Shown here: positions 1 to 6,367 of the stretch, piece by piece | Layout of the letters: every line of letters starts with the position of its first letter | Position numbering within the stretch: the stretch's first letter is position 1 | NCBI GenBank assembly: GCA_002417975.1 | Contig: DIDE01000117.1 | Span: 1-9,233 of the forward strand | Origin: Eggerthellaceae bacterium UBA5808 | Lineage (GTDB): Bacteria > Actinomycetota > Coriobacteriia > Coriobacteriales > Eggerthellaceae | Length of the DNA stretch: 9,233 nucleotides | Direction of reading: 5' to 3' | Translations under genes and position numbers: made by a program | The notes under the pieces: generated by a model | Told to the model about the DNA's origin: nothing | The model's input: only the letters and a program-made list of their open reading frames with translations | The model's database searches: none

Positions 1-280
1 GCATTTGAGGCACAATCTTATGCATGGTATTCGTGCAGATCACGATAAAATCAGCACCGGCTTTTTCTAGATTATGCGCCGCACTTCCAAGAATTTCGGC
101 ACTTTTATCCCAATCGCCGTTTGCCTGGCATGCTTCTATTTCCGAAAAATCAACACTATACAATACGATTTTCGCGGAGTGTAATCCACCGAGCTCACGC
201 TTTATACCCTCATTGATGACCTGATAATACGTAACCGTGCTTTCCCAGCTCATGCCGCCCAATAGCCCGATTGTCTTCAT
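1..280 (-). CDS. Aspartate/glutamate racemase family protein (5' part, 3' end outside window)
   Basis: The first 93 residues of a minus-strand gene are visible and the rest lies left of the window. The protein opens MKTIGLLGGMSWESTVTYY, the hallmark N-terminus of the cofactor-independent Asp/Glu racemase family (RacX/YgeA-like), with a Gly-rich loop followed by a SWEST-type segment. At residues 80-87 the motif VICTNTMH carries Cys82, which matches the first catalytic cysteine of the two-cysteine racemases. Members interconvert L- and D-amino acids in the cytoplasm, often to supply D-residues for the cell wall. The ATG at 278-280 is preceded by an AAAGG-like ribosome binding site about 9 bases away. 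The substrate cannot be read from this part. A hydantoin racemase or maleate isomerase relative is less likely because of the exact N-terminal signature. Confidence 0.88.
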   Translation of the reverse strand, partial: MKTIGLLGGMSWESTVTYYQVINEGIKRELGGLHSAKIVLYSVDFSEIEACQANGDWDKSAEILGSAAHNLEKAGADFIVICTNTMHKIVPQM

Positions 281-320
281 GTGTTTATACCTTTTCGTTT
301 TGCACTATTATTCTTTTAAA

Positions 321-347
321 AGAGATCTGAATGATTTTTAGATCTTT
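321..347 (-). terminator. Possible weak minus-strand terminator hairpin
   Basis: Two AGATCT boxes at 323-328 and 340-345 can pair across an 11-base loop. On the minus strand the stem is followed by a short run of four U (As at 318-321 on the plus strand). It lies between the fragment ending at 349 and the racemase start at 280, so it could separate these transcripts. The stem is short and the U-run is poor, so the call is weak. Confidence 0.3.
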
Positions 348-348
348 C

Positions 349-489
349 TTAAACTAATTTGAGATCACGATTTTGAGCATTCGCAAGTACCTCATCGATC
401 ACATCATTAAAGAAGCCATAGCGTTTGTGCGCACAAAGGTGATCTTTCGTAATGTACTTAAGCGTAATGCACTCTAAATACAATTTCAC
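349..489 (-). pseudogene. Unrecognised gene fragment, C-terminal-like remnant
   Basis: One minus-strand frame is open from the stop codon at 349-351 back to a TGA at 499-501 and would encode about 47 residues. The sequence looks protein-like, with ITLKYITKDHLCAH followed by GFFNDVIDEVLANA, and ends in KLV. A GTG at 487-489 is in frame but has no good ribosome binding site, and the upstream part lies in the direct repeat copy that elsewhere starts rhuM in a different frame. It is therefore best read as the tail of a gene whose 5' part was replaced when the repeat arrived. I do not recognise the family. Confidence 0.3.
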
Positions 490-630
490 CGTGATCGTTC
501 ACTATGGCACCCCCCCCCTTGGAATTGTCAGATGTACATCAAAGCTCTCTTTTACGCCGCAGCCTCTTATCCATGAGAAACAATAGGCTCAACATCTGCT
601 TTGCTCTAAAAGACAGACTGTTTCAACATG
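483..630. repeat. Direct repeat copy 1 (rlmD 3' end / rhuM 5' end duplicate)
   Basis: This 148-bp stretch matches 2666-2810 in the same orientation with only a few differences: one A/G at 494, one A/G at 612, and a C-tract of nine Cs where the other copy has CCCTCC. Read on the minus strand it contains the last 13 codons and stop of rlmD (589-630, HVETVCLLEQSRC), the intergenic spacer, and GTG plus the first codons of rhuM (NDHGE). After those codons the sequence diverges into an unrelated fragment. The nine-G run on the minus strand replaces the AAGGAGG ribosome binding site found in the other copy. Homology stops sharply at both edges. Confidence 0.93.
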
Positions 631-877
631 GCTTGAGCGGGTACTTTTGATCGCAAATTTTAAGCCTGTACTCTCATTATTACGAATAACAAGTCCACGA
701 AGCCTACTGTTTTTGAATAAACAAGTCCAAGGCAAAATCCTAGGAAATCCCTGTATTTCAGTAAATAGGTCAAGGGCGATTTTTGCCTTTTTCACGATTT
801 TGGGCGTTCTCCACTTGTGGATAAGTCAACGAGATTTTGGTGCAGGGATTTATTCCTGCGAGAACAGGCAATGATAG
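631..877. other. Non-coding left-end region with short direct repeats
   Basis: Between repeat copy 1 and the hydrolase stop there is no convincing gene. The minus strand reads open into the rlmD-tail remnant (589-795), but without a credible start. Visible structure: a direct repeat GAATAACAAGTCCA (684-697) and GAATAAACAAGTCCA (715-729) spaced 31 bp apart, a palindromic AATCCTAGGAAAT region around 737-749, a perfect DnaA-box-like TTATCCACA on the minus strand (816-824), and a small hairpin GCAGGGA/TTCCTGC near 842-859 just past the hydrolase. Paired direct repeats at this distance from a putative crossover resemble integrase arm-type sites, but that is inference. Confidence 0.35.
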
Positions 878-1630
878 TTATTGCCATATCGTTGATACTA
901 AGCAATTCAATAATTCAATATACTCGCGAGGATGATTAAGACTTAATTCTCCATGATAATATTGCTTCAGAATCTTTAATTTACTGTTAGGAATCGTGGT
1001 ATGTAAAATTTCAGCAGAACGCTGCATTACCTTTTGTTCTTTACCGCCTACAATGATGGTTACGTTAGCTGTTGTATTAGCAAGAGAAGGCTTTACAGCA
1101 TAGGAAGAATTTGACTTCAAGAAGCGAATCATATCCTGCTTTCGTATTTTGCAGGTATCTCGATAATAATCCTCATATAGCTTATCCTGAATTTTTAAAG
1201 ACATAAATTGTGCTTTAGAAAACCAATTTTTCTTAATTAGCCCGTAGCTTATACCAAAGGTTGGAGCAATCAATGCGGCTGTTATCGGCATAGGCACGAC
1301 CAAGGCACTCTCAATAACCGCATATTTGCATATATTGCTTCTTTGTGAAAGCATTTCAACGAGAATTTGCCCGCCGAGAGATAATCCACCTATTGCTAAA
1401 ATTGTTCCGTGAAAATTCTGATCAATATAATTTATAAGCTCTTTTGCATTATTCTCAATCGTTGTGAAAGGAGTATCACTGTCTGCGTGACCGTCCAACA
1501 CCGGCAGTACAACGTGGTAGTTTTCCTTCAGAAGATTTGCTTCATCGCGATAATTCCACCATGATAAGCCGCCGCCATGCAGAAGCATTATAACTTTCGA
1601 GTTTTGTTCTCCATATTCAATTATTTTCAT
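878..1630 (-). CDS. Alpha/beta hydrolase
   Basis: A 250-residue alpha/beta-hydrolase-fold protein with no signal peptide, so probably cytoplasmic. Seen directly: HGGG at residues 18-21 (oxyanion-hole loop after the first hydrophobic strand), the nucleophile elbow GGLSLGG at 81-87 with Ser84, and YYHGELS around His226, which fits the catalytic histidine. The acid is less obvious; Glu198 in VGGKEQ sits where an Asp or Glu is expected. Length fits small esterase/lipase-like members of the superfamily; the substrate cannot be inferred. ATG at 1628-1630 follows a modest purine-rich AAGAGATAAG. It lies 66 bp downstream of the broken rhuM on the same strand and shares that segment's AT-rich base use, suggesting the two arrived together. 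Confidence 0.85.
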   Translation of the reverse strand: MKIIEYGEQNSKVIMLLHGGGLSWWNYRDEANLLKENYHVVLPVLDGHADSDTPFTTIENNAKELINYIDQNFHGTILAIGGLSLGGQILVEMLSQRSNICKYAVIESALVVPMPITAALIAPTFGISYGLIKKNWFSKAQFMSLKIQDKLYEDYYRDTCKIRKQDMIRFLKSNSSYAVKPSLANTTANVTIIVGGKEQKVMQRSAEILHTTIPNSKLKILKQYYHGELSLNHPREYIELLNCLVSTIWQ

Positions 1631-1696
1631 CTTATCTCTTCAACTTCCGAATAAATGTTAAAAACAACTTCTACTATATTTCAGTTTTAAAACAGC

Positions 1697-2685
1697 TCAT
1701 TGTTGTTGCTTTCCTTTGTGTTCCAACAGCTTAATGCTAGCCAAATAATCCTTTTCCACGCCACTGAGTGTTTTTGCTTTATATTTCTTATATTCCGTTT
1801 CCGCTTTATTCATTGCCACCGAATGACTCACAGCCCCACTGCCAATTAATAGATTCTCACCTGTTGATTTCAAAATACCATCAAGATGCTTCGCCCAATC
1901 TTCCATTGTCATGGGGACCTCTCGTTCTGCCTGTCTTTCAGCAAAATCAAGATATCCGGAAACCAATTGTCCCATTGCTCGCAATTCTTTTTCGTTCAGA
2001 TAATTTTTTGCAATTTTCGCCTCACGCAATATAGGCCGATCACCAGAAAAAGTCATCAATCCCATAAAATCTTTCTCAGCATCTGCACGATGATAAATTA
2101 CTTCTACCGCTGTTTCGCCGGAAACAGCATAGTGAATTTTATTCTGAACCTTCTTAAAAAATCGATAGAAACATCTGCTTTTGGATTGTAGTCGATGCTA
2201 GTTGCATAAATTTCAAGCACCTGGCGATAGAACACTTTTTAAGATGCACGAATGTCGCGGATACGTTCAAGCAACTCTTTAAAGTATCCACCGCCGCCCA
2301 GTTCCTTCAGACGGTCATCATCCAAAACAAAACCCTTTTTAATGTAAGCTTTTAAAACACCTGCTGCCCAAATACGGAACTGCACACCTCGTTGAGATTT
2401 CACGCGATAACCGACAGAGATAATGACATCAAGATTGTAATAGTCAACTTGATACGTTTTCCCATCTGCAGCAGTTGTTGCAAAATTTGCAACAACTGAA
2501 TTTCTATTCAATTCGCCTTCATCAAAAATATTTTTAATATGCCTGGATATTGTAGATTTATCTCTTTGAAATAAATCAGACATTTGTTCCAAAGATAACC
2601 ATACCGTCTCATTTTGCATGCTGACATCTATTTTCGTCAGTCCATCTTCAGTCTGGTAAATTAGCATTTCACCGTGGTCGTTCAC
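1697..2685 (-). pseudogene. rhuM: Virulence RhuM family protein, disrupted by a stop codon and a frameshift
   Basis: The two open pieces, 2239-2685 (148 residues) and 1697-2065 (122 residues), are the halves of one RhuM-family protein of about 329 residues. The N-terminal part starts at GTG 2683-2685 behind a perfect AAGGAGG (2694-2700) and has a helix-turn-helix-like stretch LSLEQMSDLFQRDKSTISRH (residues 30-49), then the conserved VDYYNLDVIISVGYRVKS and FRIWAAGVLKAYI blocks. At 2239-2241 a TAA replaces what is normally Glu in the RASEKVFYRQVLEIYATS region; reading resumes in the same frame. Near 2160 one T appears lost from the run in GATTTTTTAAG, shifting the frame before KKVQNKIHYAV. The C-terminal half (MGLMTF, KNYLNEKEL, VSGYLDFAE) is intact to the stop at 1697. 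RhuM proteins are putative regulators carried on genomic islands and beside restriction systems; their activity is poorly defined. Confidence 0.87.
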
Positions 2686-2810
2686 TATGGCACCCTCCTT
2701 GGAATTGTCAGATGTACATCAAAGCTCTCTTTTACGCCGCAGCCTCTTATCCATGAGAAACAATAGGCTCAACATCTGCTTTGCTCTAAAAGGCAGACTG
2801 TTTCAACATG
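2666..2810. repeat. Direct repeat copy 2 (at the intact rlmD 3' end and rhuM start)
   Basis: This is the partner of 483-630, in the same orientation and nearly identical. Here the repeat is in functional context: it supplies the last 42 bp of rlmD, the 83-bp spacer between rlmD and rhuM, and the rhuM ribosome binding site with its first six codons. Identity ends at 2810, where the other copy continues into SSHVETV-type sequence unrelated to the rest of rlmD, and at 2666 inside rhuM. Confidence 0.93.
2694..2700 (-). promoter_or_regulatory. Perfect Shine-Dalgarno for rhuM
   Basis: AAGGAGG on the minus strand, 8 bases before the GTG start at 2683-2685, decides the start of the rhuM reading frame. 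In repeat copy 1 the equivalent site has become AAGGGGGGGGG, with nine Gs, which probably destroys normal initiation spacing and recognition. Confidence 0.75.
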
Positions 2811-4739
2811 CTCGGTATGCGGGAACATATCAACTGGTCGAATACGCTGGAGATGATATCCACCTTGCGTAAACAGCTCAATATCACGCTGCTGTGTTTC
2901 GGGATTGCATGATATGTAGACGATACGACGAGGTTGCATGCTCACAGCTGCGTCAATAAAAGTTGTATCTGCCCCACTGCGCGGCGGATCCATAAAGAGA
3001 ATGTCGGGCGTCAAACCTTCCTCAGCGCATGATCGCATATAAGATCCAGCATCACCCACAACAAATTGAGCATTCATCAAGTTATTATGCTGCGCATTCT
3101 GTCGCGCATCGCGAATGGAAGAAGCAACAGAGTCAACGCCAATTACGGTCGCTTTAGGACAATACGATGCTGCGACTAAACCAATAGTGCCTGTGCCGCA
3201 ATATGCGTCCACAATCGTAGGAGCGGTTTGTTGCATAACGTCACCTTTTGCAACTGCAAGAACTTCTTGCGCACTATTACTCTTTATAGGCAGAGATGCA
3301 TCTTGCGGGACACCTCGTAGAACGTCCTGCGGAACGTCCTTTTTTGCAATCGCAGGAGCGGTTTGCGAAGCATCTTGGACAGCATTCCCTTTTGCAGCCA
3401 GAAGAACATTACGCGGGACGTCTTGGACATCCCCTTTCGCCCGTTCAATGACCGTTTTTTTACTTGCAGCGACTAACCCTTGGCTATGAACTTCCGCTGC
3501 ATGCGCTTTGCCTTCCCCCAGCCCGGCATATTCCATTGCCTGCTGGTAAAGGACCTCTGTTTGCACTGCATTGACCTGGTAAAACGAATGCGAAGAGATA
3601 CGAAAGCTAAGACCGCACAATGTATCGAGGATAAAACCAGGTCCATATAAGGTTTTCTCTCTATCGCCAAAAATCGCATTCGTAGCGCGCGTATTGATAT
3701 TTTGCACAACAGTTGTAATTTCTGGACAGCGATGCACGAGTTGGCGGACAAAATTTTTAGCCCCTACAAAACGTTCCCCATTGGTCACAAGTGTCACGAG
3801 TATTTCGTCACTCTGTTGTCCCACGCGAATGACAATATGGCGCATAAATCCACACCCACTGTCTTCGTCATAGGGTTCCATATCGTACCGCATCATAAGC
3901 GCCAAAGTAGCCGCAACAATTCGTCTTCCCGCTGGATGCTCAACGGGGCAACAATCTATTGGAATAAGATGGTGCGAATGCGCAGCATAAATGCCACAGC
4001 GGATACGACTGCGCTTCTGCGTTGCATGCTGATTATGCTTCGCGGAATCCTTCTTAGAACTCTGTGCATGCGACCGTTGTGTTGCAGTCGCATAGTTCGA
4101 CTTATTGTGATGTGAATGATCCGGCGCAAAGGGACTTACGATTTTGTTGCGGTAGGCACAAGGATGTTCCATACCAAGAATTGGTTCAAGAATGCAATCT
4201 TCATCAGCCACGTATTCAAAAAGACGAGCAACAGCTTTCTGTTTATCTGCAAGCTGCTGGGTATAAGGTGTATCAACAAGCGAGCATGCTCCGCATGTAT
4301 GAGCAACGGGGCAAACATCCGCAATACGCACATTATGGTCGTCAATTTTGCCTTTGATGGCCGCATGAACGTTGAGATTATTAGGGGTTGCAGCTTGAAT
4401 GCTGCGCGCACTAATACGCTCATCTCCGCAGCTACGGTGCATGCGATGGGAAGCCTCAATTCGAACGTCATGTGTGTTAGTCGCTTGAGATAGTGCATGA
4501 TTTTTTGAGACATAGCGTTTTTTATTATGAGTATTATGGGTCTGTCGACTTTTGCTAGATCCATTAGATACATGATGAGATGTCCCCGCATGGACAGCTG
4601 CACGATTTCTTGCAGAATGTTTTTTGCCCTGGCTGTTAGCCGTGCGATGTTTTTTATCCTGATCAGACATACGATGATCTTTGCTCAAAGCTTCGTCCCC
4701 ATTAGTTGATGGTCTATTGGTAGTAGTTAGGTTACTCAT
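2769..4739 (-). CDS. rlmD: 23S rRNA (uracil-C5)-methyltransferase RlmD with large insertions
   Basis: A TrmA/RlmD-family enzyme that methylates a uracil C5 in 23S rRNA using S-adenosylmethionine. Counting from an upstream TTG at 4745, residues 145-154 carry CPVAHTCGAC and Cys196 follows, giving the four cysteines of the family's [4Fe-4S] cluster. SHSFYQVNAVQTEVL (385-399) precedes SAM motif I VDAYCGTGTIGL (512-523). MDPPRSG (585-591) and ISCNP with catalytic Cys613 complete the active site, and MFPHTEHVETVCLL is the usual C-terminus. I prefer the ATG at 4737-4739 over the TTG two codons upstream. About 656 residues is far above the usual ~450. The excess lies in a His/Ser/Asn/Lys-rich N-terminal extension (about 1-135), a similar insert at 207-247, and a repetitive insert at 413-508 before motif I. 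The last 42 bp lie in a direct repeat. It is divergent from the holin-like gene. Confidence 0.92.
   Translation of the reverse strand: MSNLTTTNRPSTNGDEALSKDHRMSDQDKKHRTANSQGKKHSARNRAAVHAGTSHHVSNGSSKSRQTHNTHNKKRYVSKNHALSQATNTHDVRIEASHRMHRSCGDERISARSIQAATPNNLNVHAAIKGKIDDHNVRIADVCPVAHTCGACSLVDTPYTQQLADKQKAVARLFEYVADEDCILEPILGMEHPCAYRNKIVSPFAPDHSHHNKSNYATATQRSHAQSSKKDSAKHNQHATQKRSRIRCGIYAAHSHHLIPIDCCPVEHPAGRRIVAATLALMMRYDMEPYDEDSGCGFMRHIVIRVGQQSDEILVTLVTNGERFVGAKNFVRQLVHRCPEITTVVQNINTRATNAIFGDREKTLYGPGFILDTLCGLSFRISSHSFYQVNAVQTEVLYQQAMEYAGLGEGKAHAAEVHSQGLVAASKKTVIERAKGDVQDVPRNVLLAAKGNAVQDASQTAPAIAKKDVPQDVLRGVPQDASLPIKSNSAQEVLAVAKGDVMQQTAPTIVDAYCGTGTIGLVAASYCPKATVIGVDSVASSIRDARQNAQHNNLMNAQFVVGDAGSYMRSCAEEGLTPDILFMDPPRSGADTTFIDAAVSMQPRRIVYISCNPETQQRDIELFTQGGYHLQRIRPVDMFPHTEHVETVCLLEQSRC
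3211..3365 (-). repeat. Imperfect tandem duplication inside rlmD (135-bp period)
   Basis: The 20 bases at 3211-3230 recur at 3346-3365 with 18 of 20 identical. They encode QTAPTIVD at the edge of SAM motif I and QTAPAIAK inside the insertion. The offset of 135 bp equals 45 codons, so the reading frame is kept. Sequence following each copy is also similar but more diverged (CCTTTTGCA followed by CCAGAAGAAC- or CTGCAAGAAC-type blocks). This suggests that the 95-residue insert grew by duplication of sequence next to motif I. Confidence 0.6.
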
Positions 4740-4814
4740 GAACAACAGTATCCCACACGGTCATCGGATACCGATACAATGGAAGAAGAAAACATCCCCA
4801 GAAAGGATACTCTC

Positions 4815-5183
4815 ATGAACTTTTTTCTTCGTTGGCTTGGATGCGCTATCGCCGTCGGTTGCGCGGTTTGGCTTATACCGGGCATCGGAGTGATTGGCAA
4901 TGTCGCAACTTGGATTCCAATTGTATTTGTAGCGCTTTTTCTCTCGCTTATTAATCTATCGATTAAGCCAATCATGCAAATTATTAGTCTGCCTATATCA
5001 ATTCTGACGCTGGGGATCTTTGCACTAATCGTTAACGTAGCAATGCTCTATCTTGCCAACTGGCTTTCTACAGGAATTCTTGGCATGGGACTTGTCATTA
5101 CAAGTTTTGGATCAGCATTCCTTGCAAGTATTATCATCTCGATTGTATCGATGATCGTCAACGGGATTACCGGCACCGACTAG
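4815..5183 (+). CDS. Phage holin family (four-TM, superfamily IV-type) membrane protein
   Basis: A 122-residue, very hydrophobic protein with four predicted membrane spans (about residues 5-22, 30-48, 56-80 and 88-112), a short polar start and a short polar end, TGTD. The arrangement WLGCAIAVGCAVWLIPGI, then FLSLINLSIKPIMQIISLPI and FALIVNVAMLYLANWL, is characteristic of the phage-holin IV / mycobacterial four-TM family. These proteins are widespread chromosomal genes in actinobacteria and firmicutes with no proven lytic role. The ATG at 4815 is chosen over an in-frame ATG at 4779 because GAAAGGA lies at a proper distance (AGGA at 4804-4807) and because the family starts directly with MNFFLRWLG-like residues. 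It is divergent from rlmD with a short shared upstream region. No phage genes surround it. Confidence 0.85.
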   Translation: MNFFLRWLGCAIAVGCAVWLIPGIGVIGNVATWIPIVFVALFLSLINLSIKPIMQIISLPISILTLGIFALIVNVAMLYLANWLSTGILGMGLVITSFGSAFLASIIISIVSMIVNGITGTD

Positions 5184-5355
5184 GATGGTAAATCGCAGCG
5201 TATTACATGCAAATAGCAGGGAATAGGTATCGTGCTGCCAAATGCAGGCCGAAACGCGCGATTTTTTCACCCATATGGTATCGAACATTTTCTGAATCCT
5301 ATAGGTCGCGCTTCTCATTAGGTGTTATGGAGACGTTTTACCTATTGTCCTAGAT

Positions 5356-5732
5356 TGCACAACACGAATCGGCCTTTACTCGCCAGCGCTTCATCCAAGG
5401 CGCTACATTTAGGTTACGTATACGTCTCAACAGCATATTTCTTGGTCAGAATGTATTCGAAAATGCTGCATTGGCAAATCCTATACGTTTCAGCAGCATA
5501 TTTCTTGGTCAGAATATATTCGAAGATGCTACCTCGGCAAATCCTATACGTTTCAGCAATATGTTCCTTTGCGCATCTGCATTCAATGGTTCTATGTCGG
5601 GGTAACTTATACGTTTCATCAGCATGTTCCTTTGCCAACCCACATTCAATCCGCTACATTGAGGTTGCACATATGCTTCAACAGCTTGCACCCCCATCAA
5701 CTTACATTCAAATGTGATACGAATATGCCATA
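5356..5732. repeat. Degenerate tandem array, six units of 63 bp
   Basis: Units start at 5356, 5419, 5482, 5545, 5608 and about 5670, each 62-63 bp. Units at 5419 and 5482 differ at only seven positions. Later units keep a conserved head, TATACGTTTCAGCAGCAT, a middle CATTCAA and a tail like GCTACATTGAGG, while the rest varies. The first and last units are most diverged, as expected for an ageing array. Because 63 is a multiple of three, long open frames appear on both strands (21-residue peptide repeats such as TKKYAAETYRI on the minus strand), but none has a credible start. CRISPR is unlikely because the whole unit, not just part of it, is repeated. Confidence 0.85.
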
Positions 5733-5819
5733 CGGAGGAAATTCGCTCACACAAACGTGCGCATAGGATGCAAATGAGTTTCACACTCACATAATTTGAT
5801 GTCAAAATCACAAAAAAGT

Positions 5820-5945
5820 ACCGCTTCGCGTTGAATCGCTTATGGCCCTATTCCATATGTTTGCATAATACCTGGTGAATAGCAGAGACTCTTGAGTTTC
5901 TGCTATTTATGGCATCTTATGACTGAATTTTCAACGCGAAGCGGT
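5820..5945. repeat. 126-bp element with perfect 16-bp inverted ends and an internal hairpin
   Basis: ACCGCTTCGCGTTGAA at 5820-5835 is exactly complementary to TTCAACGCGAAGCGGT at 5930-5945. Inside, AATAGCAGAGACT (5878-5890) pairs with AGTTTCTGCTATT (5895-5907) over 13 bp with one G-U and a four-base loop, and TATGG/CCATA near 5840-5856 can form a third stem. On the minus strand the closing arm is followed by AC and six Us (As at 5812-5817), as at the end of a factor-independent transcript. It could be a structured RNA ending in its own terminator, or a miniature inverted-repeat element; I see no clear target-site duplication. Confidence 0.7.
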
Positions 5946-6327
5946 GAAAATCTGTTAAAAAGAGTTCCAAATAATGTCAATGCGTACAATAGCGCGCAAT
6001 GGTGCATCGTTGAATGCAGCATTAGTGAAACCAGTAGTCGAATTGGCCTTTATTTGCTAAGTCTCATTCAAAGATGGCGCAGCAAAAGCGTATAAACTGC
6101 ACGTGCAACATGACGTTTGCTTAGATCGCAACCGTAAATGGTGCAAGCACAACGTATATAAGGCGTGTACAGTGGCACAGGAACGTATAGGATACGCAGG
6201 CGATCAGCAATGACGTAAGGGTGCACACTTGGCGAACCTCGCACTTGGGTCGCATCAAAATTGATATATGGTAATGCATTATCTGTATGTCTATCGGCGG
6301 ATTAGGCTATAAAGAGATGTACTGCAG

Positions 6328-6367
6328 TAAAAAGTCTGTGATGGCGCAAACAACGCACCATCACAGA
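6328..6367 (-). terminator. Intrinsic terminator, probably of the ferritin gene
   Basis: CCATCACAGA (6358-6367) pairs perfectly with TCTGTGATGG (6335-6344), extended past one mismatch by two more pairs, around a seven-base loop. On the minus strand the stem is followed directly by CTTTTT (As at 6329-6333 on the plus strand). It lies about 150 bp beyond the ferritin stop on the same strand with no gene between, so it most likely ends that transcript. Confidence 0.65.

Larger units (their letters stand above)
483..2810. mobile_element. Candidate remnant of an integrated element or duplicated cassette at the rlmD 3' end
   Basis: The interval is bounded by two direct copies of a ~145-bp sequence carrying the 3' end of rlmD, the geometry left when an element integrates into the end of a gene and restores it. 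The cargo (alpha/beta hydrolase, broken rhuM) is visibly AT-richer than the molybdoenzyme operon to the right. RhuM-family genes are typical genomic-island cargo, and uracil-methyltransferase (rum/rlmD) genes are known integration sites for some integrative elements of Gram-positive bacteria. No integrase, excisionase or relaxase is present, and the repeat is longer than a usual att core, so a plain tandem duplication followed by replacement is an alternative. Confidence 0.42.

Noticed and set aside
589..795. 68-codon minus-strand frame ending in HVETVCLLEQSRC
   Set aside because: Its tail is the duplicated rlmD 3' end inside the direct repeat; the upstream part has no ribosome binding site or family match, so it is a recombination remnant, not a gene.
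816..824. DnaA box as replication origin
   Set aside because: Only one clear TTATCCACA match is present, without a cluster or an initiator gene.
4815..5183. Holin-like gene as evidence for a prophage
   Set aside because: This family is a common chromosomal gene, and no phage structural, lysis or integrase genes are in the window.
5322..5717. 131-codon plus-strand frame over the tandem array
   Set aside because: It starts at a GTG without a Shine-Dalgarno; openness follows from the 63-bp period and is matched on the opposite strand.
5356..5732. CRISPR array
   Set aside because: The closest units are similar along their full length, there is no constant repeat with unrelated spacers, and no cas gene is nearby.
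5734..5738. GGAGG as a ribosome binding site on the plus strand
   Set aside because: No start codon follows at a usable distance with an open frame of any length.
5414..5811. Two overlapping minus-strand frames over the tandem array
   Set aside because: Both depend on the repeat period, lack good starts and have no recognisable family; kept only as a possibility in the array finding.
5892..6095. 67-codon plus-strand frame
   Set aside because: It begins inside the inverted-repeat hairpin, has no ribosome binding site and resembles nothing known.
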